This document shows positions 10,001 to 18,735 of a stretch of DNA of 64,000 bases, piece after piece. Every line of letters begins with the position of its first letter. Position 1 is the first letter of the stretch. This DNA is from a virus. The notes below the pieces were generated by a model. It was given only the letters and a program-made list of their open reading frames with translations. It was not told the DNA's origin and ran no database searches. A program made the translations under genes and the position numbers. The stretch spans positions 62,001 to 126,000 of IMG/VR virus record IMGVR_UViG_3300032093_000002; one strand, written 5' to 3'.

Positions 10001-11005
10001 AGAAAGTGCATTTGACACTCCGTCATATAGTGGGTCTAGCTCAGGATACTTGACAGTTGTTTCACAATTACACGGACAACCACAGGAGCAATTTGTTGAT
10101 GTTCCTCCCGATTGTTGATAAACTTTCATACAAGAATGTTCAGCGGTAATTCCCGTCAGTAGACATTCGCAGGTATGCATACAAGTCAACCCAGATGTAA
10201 CTCTTGTGTAACCTGTATCTTGTTTTGGGTGTCCGTCCGCATAATGATAAAATTTGTTTTCGGCTCTCGCACCCATGTAGAAGAATGCCCCTTTATTTTC
10301 AGGGTATCTTTTATTCAAACCTACATTTGTATCACCAGTCCATCTATAACGTAACATAACCTCAGTTGTCCAACCCCAATGAGGTCTTTGAGGGAATACT
10401 TGATAGGTATAACCTGGTAACTTATAGAATCCTTGGTAAAATCCTCCATTCAATCTGGCAAAATTTCCTACTAAATCACCATAACTGTCATACGATAAAT
10501 CGTAGGTATATGAATCATCATTCCAAAGACGGTTACTTGTTGTTGTAAAACCTGTGATAGGATGAAGTTTCATTCTCCTATCATATTTGTATCTTGAAAA
10601 CTTGTCGGATATGTTTGTATATAGACCAGTCGTTATCTCAATTGTTTCACCCGACATTCTTTTTACTAAACCATTATCAATACCCGTAAGACCAACATCA
10701 CAAAGAGTTTGTGCTGATGGACAAAAATTTGGGTCGAGGTTGTCTGGGTTCCAGTAGTTTTCGGATACTATGGTATCAAAATCAAATGTTACCGCAGAGA
10801 CTGTCGCAACAGTTGTCCCTGTCGAATTAAATTCAAATTTAAAAGGCATTCTATTACCGTCATCATCACCAATTAATAATGGTGAAAAAATTACCTCTTG
10901 GTCAAAGGTTTTTTCGTCTGACGCAAGACAAATATCCGTTATTTCATTAACAGGTAATAGGCCTAACCTTCTAAAATTGTATTGATTAATATTCTGATAC
11001 GACAT
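7076..11005 (-). CDS. Large tail-fibre/baseplate adhesin with Thr/Pro linkers and two LamG-like domains
   Basis: 1309 aa. Residues 1 to about 625 form a Cys-containing domain that ends in a concanavalin/LamG-like part ('[12 protein letters not shown]' ... '[20 protein letters not shown]'). About 110 residues of Thr/Pro linker, a small '[17 protein letters not shown] ... [16 protein letters not shown]' module (shared with 4092-6110), and about 250 residues of further Thr/Pro repeats follow. The last 230 residues are a typical LamG sandwich ('KLKFYIDG', '[17 protein letters not shown]'). LamG domains bind sugars or proteins, so this is probably the main receptor-binding fibre. It is the first gene of the fibre operon; a TATTTATC element sits 8 nt upstream. 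Confidence 0.78.
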   Translation of the reverse strand: MSYQNINQYNFRRLGLLPVNEITDICLASDEKTFDQEVIFSPLLIGDDDGNRMPFKFEFNSTGTTVATVSAVTFDFDTIVSENYWNPDNLDPNFCPSAQTLCDVGLTGIDNGLVKRMSGETIEITTGLYTNISDKFSRYKYDRRMKLHPITGFTTTSNRLWNDDSYTYDLSYDSYGDLVGNFARLNGGFYQGFYKLPGYTYQVFPQRPHWGWTTEVMLRYRWTGDTNVGLNKRYPENKGAFFYMGARAENKFYHYADGHPKQDTGYTRVTSGLTCMHTCECLLTGITAEHSCMKVYQQSGGTSTNCSCGCPCNCETTVKYPELDPLYDGVSNALSLRLSGDTGNPRLCVKTYRITGDCEFTGACLSGLTYVTGVTVNEWCSTRGIFHDCEQTDYSKLEHWVQIDAVFERNEWFDTCDLYEKGGLGLITETIYTATPAHNSVSLIEPPLTHEKDYDPATTEIVTFNDNWTLEQIYRLGKFKLYVNGRLFMVVENFEEIIPRLLDTPREKQIGVSYNISVGGGTQGLHDNLTFSGGCPETVDEIVYQQDPECLTTHDLDNTIYSGLTTHIKLEEYFGGSLIGDISAFRMYTEPLNASQIWHNFKIQKDKYDLLDPKCPDCRVLILPTPSPTVTPTVTPTPSITASETPTLTPTSTETPTVTPSETPTNTPTPSITASPGQTPTATETQTPTPTETPTNTPTETSTPTSTPSETPTETPTETPTNTPTPTKLRFAFNVCSGTTLIDACQCVDNGIIYGEFENFDENNQFFDSPTGSNTVNLSGYYSYNNIVVELDSEGFTIGSFSICPTTTPTSTVTQTPSETPTQTPSETPTNTPTQTETPTQTPTETPTETITQTPTNTGTPTETPTNTPTETPTQTETPTETPTNTPTGTPIETVTQTPTETPTNTPTETPTNTPTESPTQTPTNTVTPTITDTSTSTPTPTITDTPTNTPTNTTTPTITDTPTNTPTNTTTPTITDTPTNTPTNTETPTQTPTPDVTPNPVCDIQITLLPTPTPSSTQTPTPTNEPSPTPTETPTQTPTPEVTSTPTQTNTPDVTPTPTQAIVPSDPTLEIYYQGQTGDQFNPNATSGSTFTQWEDSSASAHNANPIGGGAGPSPEWWSGVQNGLGGVWFNGTSDGLSVNPLVDLSSKSGQTIIMVVKTLNSTNTAQYIQGGSDGNTGLDATYIRQSGSTYNIAAGGGFATGGVVNTNPHIISYVFSGTGVTNQDKLKFYIDGSGQTLTYITNVGTTTNALLDYVFLGVSYTGAPAGTTQFFYNGFLFDVLAYSRALSPSELQSVQQYLSNKWNIPLL
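8048..8191 (-). repeat. 48-bp tandem repeat, three copies, inside a Thr/Pro linker
   Basis: Units begin at 8048, 8096 and 8144 and are nearly identical (one base differs in the first; the last is cut short). Each encodes 16 residues of the [16 protein letters not shown] type on the minus strand. They lie within a longer imperfect Thr/Pro-coding array, about 8020-8590. Confidence 0.88.
8825..9140 (-). repeat. Imperfect Thr/Pro-coding repeat array (first linker of the large fibre)
   Basis: G/T-rich plus strand made of degenerate GT(T/A)GG(A/T)GT-type units encoding about 105 residues of TPT/TETP repeats. The units are in frame but diverged, as expected for an old slippage-prone linker. Confidence 0.7.
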
Positions 11006-11013
11006 AAACTAAT

Positions 11014-11021
11014 GATAAATA
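11014..11021 (-). promoter_or_regulatory. Late-promoter-like TATTTATC element for the fibre operon
   Basis: Minus-sense TATTTATC, 8 nt before the ATG at 11005. It is arranged back to back with the plus-strand element at 11035-11042 in a 52-bp divergent intergenic region. Confidence 0.45.
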
Positions 11022-11034
11022 CCTTGTGTCATAG

Positions 11035-11042
11035 TATTTATA
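11035..11042 (+). promoter_or_regulatory. Late-promoter-like TATTTATA element
   Basis: Plus-sense TATTTATA, 15 nt before the ATG at 11058. Confidence 0.5.
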
Positions 11043-11057
11043 GTTTAAAAAGAAGCG

Positions 11058-11876
11058 ATGATTACAACAGATAAAGAATTTTATTCTTCACCATATTATT
11101 TCTTTTTAAGAGATAAAGGAAAAGACTATTCATTATATTTCTCTGTAGAGCCAACTCTTGTGGAAGCAAGAAAAAAAGATGAAATGATTAAGGTCCCTAA
11201 ATCTAAGGTTAAACACGTCTTAAATTATTTGGAAAAATTATTGAAAAATAAATCAAATAAAAACACAAAAGACATGAAAGGGGAAATTGAGGAGCTAGTT
11301 GCAACCGATGGTTCAATGACAAACTCTAAAATCCCAATCTTAGACCCGAAACTTCACCCTAGAAAAACTATGGACCAAACTGTTGCAGCTTCCCGTATAA
11401 CAAACGACCCAATTTCACGTGGTTACAGAACTTACTATGGCGAGTCAATCGAAGAAATGAGCGAAGAGGATATGTCTGCAGCTTTCGGATATGAAGAAAC
11501 AAAAGACCTCGACGGAAAAGAAACTTTCAAGTATTTCAAAGATGAATTAGAAATGGGTTCCGAAGAGGCCAAGGACCGAACAGAACAACAAGGCAAAGAC
11601 CCTTCAGGTAAAAGAGACAAAAAGTCAAAATACAGAAAAGACCCTAATTTTATTTCAAGACAAATTTTACCTGAAATCCAAAAACAAAAAGCAATAAAAA
11701 TGTTAGAGGATATGTTGGCCAAGAAAAAGGATTCGTCGAACGCAGACATTTCAGAAAAAGAAAAAAATATAGAAGTTTCAAGTCTGCTTAAGAAAAATGC
11801 GAAATCTTTGTTGAAACAAATGGAAAAAGAAGGATTATCTAAAAAAGACTTTTTGAAATTACTAGACGGTGAATAA
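11058..11876 (+). CDS. Hypothetical phage protein, lysine-rich and helical
   Basis: 272 aa, not assigned to a family. An N-terminal 70-residue part with aromatic 'SSPYYFFLRDKGKDYSLYF' is followed by a central 'TNSKIPILDPKLHPRKTMDQ' stretch and a charged, probably coiled-coil C-terminal half rich in Lys and Glu. First gene of a five-gene plus-strand run; its end overlaps the next gene by 8 nt. It carries a TATTTATA element upstream and is divergent from the fibre operon, so a virion or assembly role is plausible but unproven. Confidence 0.6.
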   Translation: MITTDKEFYSSPYYFFLRDKGKDYSLYFSVEPTLVEARKKDEMIKVPKSKVKHVLNYLEKLLKNKSNKNTKDMKGEIEELVATDGSMTNSKIPILDPKLHPRKTMDQTVAASRITNDPISRGYRTYYGESIEEMSEEDMSAAFGYEETKDLDGKETFKYFKDELEMGSEEAKDRTEQQGKDPSGKRDKKSKYRKDPNFISRQILPEIQKQKAIKMLEDMLAKKKDSSNADISEKEKNIEVSSLLKKNAKSLLKQMEKEGLSKKDFLKLLDGE

Positions 11877-12336
11877 AGATTTATACGATAAGGAAATTGA
11901 ATTACCCGCACACATAAGAAAGCATCTAAAAAAATCTTTCAAATATGTGGGAGAAGTTGATGAAAACACTGAAGGACTTAAAAGAAATAAAGAACTTCAA
12001 GACAAAAGATTTATTGGGTATAAACAATTGAAAAGAATAAAAAACTTTTTCGATAGTTTTAAGGGAAATCAAAACGAAAAGGAATTCATTCTAAACGGTG
12101 GTCATCTGATGAAAAATTTTGTGAATGATGAGTTAAGAAAAATGAGGGAATTTGGTCACCTTACTAAAAGAAATAAGATGGATGCAGGAATGCAGAATCA
12201 ATTTATAAAACCTCACGAAAAAAAGGATTTTACAAATGTGAGACCTTCAAAAGAACATTCGAAAACCGTGGACAAATATACTGCCGCGGTAACTGAAAGT
12301 CTGAAAAGGATAAACGAAATAATTTCAAAATTGTAA
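11869..12336 (+). CDS. Hypothetical phage protein (GTG start)
   Basis: 155 aa, highly basic and helical. The only upstream start in frame is GTG, which overlaps the stop of the preceding gene (GTGAATAA); no later Met leaves a sensible length. 'HIRKHLKKSFKYVGE' and 'HLTKRNKMDAGMQNQ' are recognisable blocks without a known function. The overlap suggests coupling to the 272-aa gene. The C-terminus 'TESLKRINEIISKL' is an amphipathic helix. Confidence 0.55.
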   Translation: MNKDLYDKEIELPAHIRKHLKKSFKYVGEVDENTEGLKRNKELQDKRFIGYKQLKRIKNFFDSFKGNQNEKEFILNGGHLMKNFVNDELRKMREFGHLTKRNKMDAGMQNQFIKPHEKKDFTNVRPSKEHSKTVDKYTAAVTESLKRINEIISKL

Positions 12337-12339
12337 TTT

Positions 12340-12633
12340 ATGTCAGAACAAATCAATGTTGATTTATCACAGAACATACCTAATACCCTTACCGCTATCG
12401 CAGACGCTGAGAGAGCAAAGTTAATTCCAAAAAACGATTTTAATGCGGTTGGGAATGAATACTCATCAGTTAATAGAGACGCTGTTGCCGACGGTGATTC
12501 AATGGGTAGAGGAACGGGAACATTTTTAGATGTTTACAATGTTAATGCAGGAACAATCACAGACATTGTTGAAAGAAAAAATGAAATAAAAATCAACAAA
12601 TTCAATTCAAGTAAAACTTACCCTGATTTCTAA
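12340..12633 (+). CDS. Small hypothetical phage protein
   Basis: 97 aa. Neutral, with 'SQNIPNTLTAIADAERAKLIPKNDF' helical N-terminal half (quoted in pieces: 'NIPNTLTAIADAE') and a Gly/Asn-rich middle. No family recognised. It lies 3 nt after the previous gene, and its stop codon overlaps the next start (TAATG), so it is part of the same operon. The conserved small size and position suggest a structural accessory protein. Confidence 0.5.
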   Translation: MSEQINVDLSQNIPNTLTAIADAERAKLIPKNDFNAVGNEYSSVNRDAVADGDSMGRGTGTFLDVYNVNAGTITDIVERKNEIKINKFNSSKTYPDF

Positions 12634-13037
12634 TGAATCTAACGAACACACTAAAAGGTTTACTCACGGAGATTGCTTCCATACAAACAGTTCAAGATGC
12701 TGTCAATGGGAGAAAAGTTTGTGTGATATACTACGATGGTGACGAGCCAGGTGGTAGAGGACTTCGTGAAATAGAGCCCGTGGCTTTAGGTAAAAGTAAG
12801 GCAGGTAATTTAGTCATGAGAGGTTGGGATAGAGAAGGAGCATCTCACACAGGATATAAGGGTGAACAACCTTTACCTGGATGGAGATTATTTAGACTTG
12901 ATAAAATCCTATCTATGAAACCAACAGGTGAAGTTTACAATACTCCGAAACCAAATTATAATTTTAACGGAGATAAGAGTATGGTATCAGTAATTACGAT
13001 TGCTAAGTTTGATAATACTCAACCTCAAACAACATAA
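12633..13037 (+). CDS. Stand-alone WYL-domain protein
   Basis: 134 aa. Residues about 20-100 follow the WYL-fold pattern: 'RKVCVIYYDGDEPGGRGLRE' leads into 'IEPVALGKSKAGNLVMRGW' and closes with 'WRLFRLDKILSM', matching I-x-Y ... R-x-IEP-x-x-L ... FRLDRI. WYL domains usually sit behind a DNA-binding domain in bacterial regulators and bind nucleic-acid or nucleotide ligands. Here no helix-turn-helix is attached. A possible role as a ligand or RNA/DNA-binding subunit is inferred. Translation is coupled to the upstream gene by TAATG overlap. Confidence 0.72.
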   Translation: MNLTNTLKGLLTEIASIQTVQDAVNGRKVCVIYYDGDEPGGRGLREIEPVALGKSKAGNLVMRGWDREGASHTGYKGEQPLPGWRLFRLDKILSMKPTGEVYNTPKPNYNFNGDKSMVSVITIAKFDNTQPQTT

Positions 13038-13041
13038 TTTT

Positions 13042-13647
13042 ATGAACGAGAACGATTTAATGAGTAGATTAGTGGCTTCAAAAGCCATAATGGACAGTCC
13101 AAAATTCAACCAATCTAGAAATAGTATTAGTGGTGGATTGCCACCAACATCTTTACAAGACTTCGATGTCCCACAAGCAAAATACAATATTCCACAGGAG
13201 TATTTACAAGAACAACAATCTGCACCTCTTCTGAGTCAAATCCCAAGAGAAAATACTAAACCTGTTGGAGTTCCTAGTGTCGATGCAATCAAGAACTCAA
13301 AATTACCTGACGAAATCAAAAGATTAATGATTGAACATCCGATTGCGCAAGCACAACAACAACAAGCAACTCTATCAAATGACTTAGTAGAAAAAGCTTC
13401 AAGATTAATGAAGAGAGAAGATAGTAACTACATTCCTGAATCTGCTAAGAACAAACAAACAACAAAAGTATCCTCAGGTATTGACTACAACATGATTCAA
13501 AAAATGATTGAAGAGGCCGTAGAGAAAGCATTAGAAAAAAATGGACTTTTGGTTGAAAGTGCAGAAAAAACTAATGAGATTTTCTCTTTCAAGGTTGGTA
13601 AACATATTTTCGAAGGAAAGGTTACAAAGATTAAAAAGTTATCCTAA
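13042..13647 (+). CDS. Hypothetical Gln/Ser-rich phage protein
   Basis: 201 aa from the ATG at 13042; a longer reading from a TTG at 13000 would overlap the WYL gene and is less likely. The N-terminal 110 residues are low-complexity (Gln, Pro, Ser). The C-terminus contains an amphipathic 'IQKMIEEAVEKALEKNG' helix, then a compact 'EIFSFKVGKHIFEGKVTKI' beta segment. Last gene of the 11058-13647 run. Function unknown; the helix-plus-beta C-terminus looks like a protein-binding tail. Confidence 0.55.
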   Translation: MNENDLMSRLVASKAIMDSPKFNQSRNSISGGLPPTSLQDFDVPQAKYNIPQEYLQEQQSAPLLSQIPRENTKPVGVPSVDAIKNSKLPDEIKRLMIEHPIAQAQQQQATLSNDLVEKASRLMKREDSNYIPESAKNKQTTKVSSGIDYNMIQKMIEEAVEKALEKNGLLVESAEKTNEIFSFKVGKHIFEGKVTKIKKLS

Positions 13648-13669
13648 CATATTTCTTTATTCAACATAG

Positions 13670-13702
13670 ATTGTTATATTTCTCCAATATAACAATTTTT
13701 TT
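13670..13702 (+). terminator. Intrinsic terminator before the glycan block
   Basis: A perfect 11-bp AT-rich stem (ATTGTTATATT/AATATAACAAT) with a 5-nt loop, followed by seven T, ending one base before the ATG at 13703. It separates the small-gene operon from the glycosyltransferase block, or acts as a 5'-UTR hairpin. Confidence 0.6.
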
Positions 13703-14914
13703 ATGCCCAAAATTAACGTATTAGTTGTCCCATCAGATAGAACAGGTGTTGGCAAATTTAGGTCTGTAGACCCTCACATTTTTCTACAAAATTTATATCC
13801 TGAAGAGTTTCATGTCGATATTATATATGAAGTTCCGTATAACGATGATTCTTTTTGGAAGAAATACCAAATAGTTGCGTTCCATAGAAGTTTAGGTGCT
13901 GATTTCGAAAAAGCCTATGAATTGATTCCGAGATTGAAATCAATGGGAATTAAAACAATATGTGACATCGATGACTATTGGATGCCAGGTAAGGAACACC
14001 CAATCCACGATGTAATAAGATTCAACAAAATAAATGAGAAAATTACAAACAATCTCAAAGTCGCCGAATTTGTTACAACAACTACCTCAATATTTGCAGA
14101 CGAAATAAAAAAATTGAACAAAAACGTTTTCGTTTTTCCAAACGCAATTAACCCAACAGAATCACAATTTAAGGAACCAACACCTGAATCAGACAGATTA
14201 CGAGTAGGTTGGCTTGGAGGTTCTTCTCATCTACACGACCTACAGTTGTTAGACCAATCATTCAGTAAGTTATCTAAACTTTCAGACAAACTACAGTTTG
14301 TAATTTGTGGATTTGACACAAGAGGAACAATAACTGAAATCAACCAACAAACAGGAGAACATAAAAAAAGAAACATATTACCACACGAAACTGTTTGGGC
14401 TAATTACGAAAAAATATTCACACAAGATTTCTCTATTGTATCCGAAGAATATAAAAATTATCTTTTGAAATACTCTCAAGAATCTTACCCTGAAGAAAAC
14501 AAAGAATCATATATCAGAGTCTGGACCAAACCAGTTCAGTCATATGCAAAAAACTATTCAAAGTTCGACATATCTTTAGCACCAATTAAAAATCATATGT
14601 TCAACAGAATGAAATCTCAACTTAAAGTAATTGAGGCTGGTTTTTACAAAAAAGCAATAATTGCTTCTAACTTAGGTCCTTATACAATAGATTTAAAACA
14701 CGCTTTAAAAAATGGAGAATTTACAGACGGTAATGCTCTTTTAGTTGAAGAAAATAGAAATCATTCAGATTGGGCTAAGTTTATAGAAAAATTAGAAAAA
14801 AATAGAAATTGGGTTACCGATTTAGGTGAAAGGTTGTATGAAACCGTGAAGGACAAATATGATTTGAACATAGTCACCAAACATAGAGCAGAGTTTTATA
14901 AATCTATATTATGA
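13703..14914 (+). CDS. GT-B (family 4-like) glycosyltransferase
   Basis: 403 aa. The N-terminal Rossmann-like half begins 'INVLVVPSDRTGVGKFRS' and contains 'TICDIDDYWMP'. The C-terminal half starts at 'LRVGWLGGSSHLHDLQLL' and ends with a donor-site stretch 'SLAPIKNHMFNRMKSQLK' and 'EAGFYKKAIIAS'. This two-lobe order is that of GT4/GT1-type GT-B enzymes using nucleotide sugars. It overlaps the exonuclease gene by 4 nt (ATGA). It is the first gene of a long plus-strand operon; donor and acceptor are unknown. Confidence 0.8.
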   Translation: MPKINVLVVPSDRTGVGKFRSVDPHIFLQNLYPEEFHVDIIYEVPYNDDSFWKKYQIVAFHRSLGADFEKAYELIPRLKSMGIKTICDIDDYWMPGKEHPIHDVIRFNKINEKITNNLKVAEFVTTTTSIFADEIKKLNKNVFVFPNAINPTESQFKEPTPESDRLRVGWLGGSSHLHDLQLLDQSFSKLSKLSDKLQFVICGFDTRGTITEINQQTGEHKKRNILPHETVWANYEKIFTQDFSIVSEEYKNYLLKYSQESYPEENKESYIRVWTKPVQSYAKNYSKFDISLAPIKNHMFNRMKSQLKVIEAGFYKKAIIASNLGPYTIDLKHALKNGEFTDGNALLVEENRNHSDWAKFIEKLEKNRNWVTDLGERLYETVKDKYDLNIVTKHRAEFYKSIL

Positions 14915-15612
14915 TAAACATTCCACTTAGTAAGATTCTTTTTTTAGATATCGAAACCGTTGGAGTCCAACCCAATTGGGATTCCTTGGTAAAAAACCAA
15001 CCAGCGTTGTCTTTCCAATTTGAAAACTATTTTGATTGGTTTCAAAAAAGATTCCCAGAAGATGCGGACAAACCAATCGGTGATATGTTCGTCAATAGAG
15101 CGGCACTTGTCCCTGAGTTTGCAAGAATTGCATGTATAAGTGTTGCATTTGTGACCGAACAAGGTAACACACGAATGCAATCTTTCAGTGACCCTGATGA
15201 GAAAAAGATATTATTTGAAGTTCAGAAACTTTTACAAAAAGTTGGGGAGTTAGGTTTTTTTCTTTGTGGACATAATGTAAAAGGTTTTGACATTCCAATG
15301 TTGGCTAAAAGAATGATTATAAACGGTTTTCAACCACCAAAGATATTACCAGGACACGATACGAAACCTTGGGAAATAAAGGCTTTTGACACTAAGGAAT
15401 TTTGGCAATACGGTGGCTATGGCTCAATTGCATCCTTGGAACTTATGTGTGTATGTTTGGGTGTAGAATCTTCGAAGACCATGGAAATTACAGGTAATAA
15501 GGTTCATGACGCTTTTTGGGTAAAAAAAGATATTGAAGGTATTGTAAAATATTGTGAGAAAGATGTGTCTGTATTAATTGATGTAATTAAAAAAATTCAA
15601 AAACTTAAATAA
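14911..15612 (+). CDS. DnaQ-like 3'-5' exonuclease (PolB-exonuclease type)
   Basis: 233 aa. The three DEDDy motifs are visible: 'LFLDIETVG' near residue 10 (Exo I, D and E), 'GHNVKGFDIPML' near residue 118 (Exo II) and 'YCEKDVSVL' near residue 210 (Exo III, Y and D). The family removes 3' nucleotides from DNA or RNA; the version without a polymerase domain is predicted to act in DNA repair or RNA trimming. It lies between a glycosyltransferase and the dUTPase, overlapping the former by 4 nt. All catalytic residues appear intact. Confidence 0.86.
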   Translation: MINIPLSKILFLDIETVGVQPNWDSLVKNQPALSFQFENYFDWFQKRFPEDADKPIGDMFVNRAALVPEFARIACISVAFVTEQGNTRMQSFSDPDEKKILFEVQKLLQKVGELGFFLCGHNVKGFDIPMLAKRMIINGFQPPKILPGHDTKPWEIKAFDTKEFWQYGGYGSIASLELMCVCLGVESSKTMEITGNKVHDAFWVKKDIEGIVKYCEKDVSVLIDVIKKIQKLK

Positions 15613-15613
15613 C

Positions 15614-16219
15614 ATGCAAAAAAAAGATGAAGAACTTCTGAAAGAAATCATGGAACAATTCCAAAGGATAAAGGATGAGGTAGGTATGGAACCTGATGAG
15701 AATTACCAACGTGAGTTGGAAGATTTATTTGGGATGTCCATGGAACAAATGAATGCCGACGCAACAATTGCATTACAGACACAAACGGTTGAGATTGAAC
15801 TAATTCATGAGGACGCAATCTTTCCATCATATAACTACCCAACTGATTCAGGATTTGATTTATATTCTGTTGATGAAATGACCTTAGAACCATTTGGAAG
15901 AGGTTTGGTTTCTACTGGTCTAAAGTTCAATTTCGAAGAGGGATATGAAATACAAATAAGAACCAAAAGTGGATTAGCAGTTAATCAAGGTTTAATGGTC
16001 TTAAACTCGCCAGGCACCGTAGACCAAGGATACACAGGGGAAATAAAAGTGCCTGTTTTTAATGCAAACCCAACCAAATTTACAATCTCAAAAAACATGA
16101 AAGTTGCTCAAGCAGTTCTTTGTCCTGTGAAAAACGGAAGATTTGTCAATTTAGTTCCTGTTGATGAGATTGGTCAAAAAGACAGGGGAGACAATGGTTT
16201 TGGAAGCACAGGAATTTAA
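15614..16219 (+). CDS. dut: dUTP diphosphatase (dUTPase) with N-terminal helical extension
   Basis: 201 aa. All five trimeric dUTPase motifs are present in order: 'DSGFDLYS' (I), 'RTKSGLA' (II), 'GTVDQGYTGEI' (III, including the uracil-pocket Tyr), 'QAVLCPV' (IV) and 'RGDNGFGSTG' (V, the mobile P-loop-like arm). It hydrolyses dUTP to dUMP and PPi, keeping uracil out of phage DNA and supplying dUMP. About 60 extra residues rich in Glu and Met precede motif I; normal bacterial enzymes are about 150 aa. The extension is helical and may bind a partner. Confidence 0.95.
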   Translation: MQKKDEELLKEIMEQFQRIKDEVGMEPDENYQRELEDLFGMSMEQMNADATIALQTQTVEIELIHEDAIFPSYNYPTDSGFDLYSVDEMTLEPFGRGLVSTGLKFNFEEGYEIQIRTKSGLAVNQGLMVLNSPGTVDQGYTGEIKVPVFNANPTKFTISKNMKVAQAVLCPVKNGRFVNLVPVDEIGQKDRGDNGFGSTGI

Positions 16220-16229
16220 ATTTTTGATA

Positions 16230-16400
16230 ATGGGAAAATACTACGAAAATCTGGACACTTTGATTGAATTAATCAAAAAACTAGAGAGGAAACATTTGCT
16301 CGCTGAGTTTATTTTGGATTGCATCCAAATATCCAAAATTGACCCCAACAAAACACCACACGAAATTATAAAAGAAGCAAAGAAAAAAAGATTAGGATAA
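16230..16400 (+). CDS. Small hypothetical protein
   Basis: 56 aa from the ATG at 16230, just past the dUTPase stop; an upstream in-frame start at 16161 would lie inside dUTPase and is less likely. The sequence is one long charged helix pair ('NLDTLIELIKKLERKHLLAE', 'TPHEIIKEAKKKRLG'). Its last base is the first of the next gene's ATG. No family recognised; the tight packing supports a real gene. Confidence 0.5.
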   Translation: MGKYYENLDTLIELIKKLERKHLLAEFILDCIQISKIDPNKTPHEIIKEAKKKRLG

Positions 16401-18028
16401 TGATAACAGTTGGTTATTCAAGCAGAGAACACAAGCCTGAATTTATAGAATATTTAAAAAAGTCATCAGGATACAAAAAAATTAACGTTATTGAAAAAAT
16501 AAATAACGGAGAAAAATCATTGGCTCAAGTTTATAACGAAATTCTGAAAGAATCAGAAACTGATATTATCGTATTTTGTCATGATGACATTTATTTCGAT
16601 ACAAACTCCTGGTATTCCAAAATCACTAAACATTTCGAAAAAACCGACTATGGTATTATCGGTATGGCAGGAACAACATCTATGCCCGCGAGTGGAAAAT
16701 GGTGGGAGGATAGAAGAAAAATGATAGGAATTGTTAATCACGAAAGTGGAGGAAAAAAATGGGAATCAAAATACTCGGAATCAATTGGTAGTTCGGTGAC
16801 TCCTGTGATTGTCTTGGACGGTGTTTTCATTGCTGTCAGTAAAAGTCGAATTAAGAAAAACTTCAATGAAGAATTCGAAGGATTTCATTTCTATGATATC
16901 CCATTTTGTTTTGAAAACTTTATGGAAGGTGTTAAGATTGGAGTAATCACAAATATAAGAATAACTCACAAATCAATCGGTGCCACCAATGACCAATGGG
17001 AAAAAAATAGACAGTTATTCGAAACCAAATACAGCCAAAACCTACCTGTCAAAATACCATATGATACTCAAAGAAAAATTAGAGTTTTATTGAGTTGTTT
17101 ATTTTTTAAAACTTTTACCGGTTCTGAATTATACGTTTATGAATTAGCACAAAAATTACAAAAATTGGGTTGTGATGTTACAATCATGTCTCAAATAGGT
17201 GGAGTGTTAACCGATATGGCAAAAAGACAAGGTATCAAGGTTATAAGTTTCGAACAAGCGCCTGGTTTTAAATTGGGTGACGGGAAATGGGGATTTACAA
17301 CGGAAAAAGGATTTCAACCTTCTACACCAAATATGATGTATAGAGTTACAGAGGCGCCATTCGATATTATTCATATGCAACACAAACCTGTTGCGGAAAG
17401 GATGATTCAATTCTATCCTGAGGTTGAAAAAGTTTATTCGATACATTCTGAAGTCATTGAATTAGAAAATCCAATCAAACATGAATCTATAAAAAAATAC
17501 ATTGCAATCAGACCTGAAATAAAAAATTATATGATTGAAAATTTTCAGATTTCTGAAAATGAGATTGAAGTGATTTATAACCCTATAGATGAAAACAAAT
17601 TTGTTACTAAGAATGTAAAAAAAGAAAACGCGATATTGTTTGTTGGGACTATAGATTATCTTAGAAGAGAAACAATAATGGATTTGATTGACTACACAAA
17701 AGAAAATGAAAAGGAACTTTGGATTGTTGGAGAGGATAAATCGAATTATCTTCCACAAATTCTTTTGAATTCACACGTCAAGCATTTCCCACCAACTTGG
17801 AATGTTGAAAGTTTTATAAATAGATGTTCAGAGACAGCCGGAATACAATTGGGTAGAACAACAATAGAGGGTTGGTTATGCCAGAAACCAGGTTGGATAT
17901 ATAAGGTAGATTCGAATGGATTTATTATTTCTAAAGAACTTTATCAAGTTCCCGATGACGTTGAGAAATACCACAGTAGTAAAGTAAGTGAAAAAATAAA
18001 AAATATATACAGAGAAGTTTTATCATGA
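16400..18028 (+). CDS. Bifunctional glycosyltransferase: GT2-like N-half, GT4-like C-half
   Basis: 542 aa. Residues 1 to about 215 resemble the GT2-type family with 'TDIIVFCHDDIYFD' (DxD-like) near residue 53 and 'HFYDIPFCFE' later. From about residue 225, 'IRVLLSCLFFKTFTGSELYV' begins a GT-B fold with 'DIIHMQHKPVAERMI', 'VYNPIDENKFV'-like (seen as 'IYNPIDENKF') and 'NAILFVGTIDYLRRETI'. The fusion could transfer two sugars in sequence. Its stop overlaps the next gene by 4 nt. The usual C-terminal GT4 Glu motif is weak, so the second activity is less sure. Confidence 0.75.
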   Translation: MITVGYSSREHKPEFIEYLKKSSGYKKINVIEKINNGEKSLAQVYNEILKESETDIIVFCHDDIYFDTNSWYSKITKHFEKTDYGIIGMAGTTSMPASGKWWEDRRKMIGIVNHESGGKKWESKYSESIGSSVTPVIVLDGVFIAVSKSRIKKNFNEEFEGFHFYDIPFCFENFMEGVKIGVITNIRITHKSIGATNDQWEKNRQLFETKYSQNLPVKIPYDTQRKIRVLLSCLFFKTFTGSELYVYELAQKLQKLGCDVTIMSQIGGVLTDMAKRQGIKVISFEQAPGFKLGDGKWGFTTEKGFQPSTPNMMYRVTEAPFDIIHMQHKPVAERMIQFYPEVEKVYSIHSEVIELENPIKHESIKKYIAIRPEIKNYMIENFQISENEIEVIYNPIDENKFVTKNVKKENAILFVGTIDYLRRETIMDLIDYTKENEKELWIVGEDKSNYLPQILLNSHVKHFPPTWNVESFINRCSETAGIQLGRTTIEGWLCQKPGWIYKVDSNGFIISKELYQVPDDVEKYHSSKVSEKIKNIYREVLS

Positions 18029-18735
18029 TTATTCTAACCACCACTTTTAACTGCGAACAATTCATTGAAAGGTGTTTGTTGAGTATAATGGGTCAAAAAT
18101 TCAAAGATTTTATATGTTACATAACTGATGATTTATCTACGGATAAAACTAGAGAAATCATCAAAAGGACTATATCTGACGACCCAAGGTTTATTCTTAT
18201 TGAAAATCATATCAAGTTTTATCAACCAGGCAACTACGACCAAATAATAAGATGGAGAGGTATTGAAGGGGAAGAAATCTGTGTTGAGATTGATGGAGAC
18301 GATTGGTTACCAAACTCACAAGTTCTGTCCAATATTGCAAAAGTCTATGAAGATAAAAATGTTTGGATGACAAGTGGTTCGTTCAAGTATCATGACGGAA
18401 GACCAGGTTTTGCAAATCCACCTACGACAAATGTAGATGTAAGAAAACAAGTTTTCACCCTTTCTCACATGAGAACATGGAAATCTTGGCTTTGGAAAAA
18501 AATTGACGAAAAAGACTTGAGAGACGACAAAGGTAACTATTGGGATGTTGCTGGTGACCTATCTTTTATGTTTCCGATGTTTGAAATGTCAGGTATGGAA
18601 CATTATAGATTTTTGACCGACATAAATTATATTTACAATGAATCTAACCCACTCAATGACCATAAAGTCAATATGAACAAGGTTATTGAAACGGTCAATA
18701 AAATCAGAAACAAAACCCCCTACACAAAACTATGA
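18025..18735 (+). CDS. Glycosyltransferase family 2
   Basis: 236 aa. 'MIILTTTFNCEQFIERCLLS' at the start, 'DDLSTDKTREI' near residue 35 and 'CVEIDGDDWLPN' near residue 88 are the three classic GT2 blocks, the last containing the metal-binding DGDD. It overlaps both neighbours by 4 nt, so it is one unit of the glycan operon. No membrane segments are seen, which suggests a soluble enzyme working on a protein or nucleotide-linked acceptor. Sugar specificity cannot be read from sequence. Confidence 0.85.
   Translation: MIILTTTFNCEQFIERCLLSIMGQKFKDFICYITDDLSTDKTREIIKRTISDDPRFILIENHIKFYQPGNYDQIIRWRGIEGEEICVEIDGDDWLPNSQVLSNIAKVYEDKNVWMTSGSFKYHDGRPGFANPPTTNVDVRKQVFTLSHMRTWKSWLWKKIDEKDLRDDKGNYWDVAGDLSFMFPMFEMSGMEHYRFLTDINYIYNESNPLNDHKVNMNKVIETVNKIRNKTPYTKL

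Noticed and set aside
11435-11911. 158-residue minus-strand frame overlapping 11058-11876
   Set aside because: It is wholly antisense to a plus-strand gene in a tightly packed operon and has Ser/Phe-rich shadow composition.
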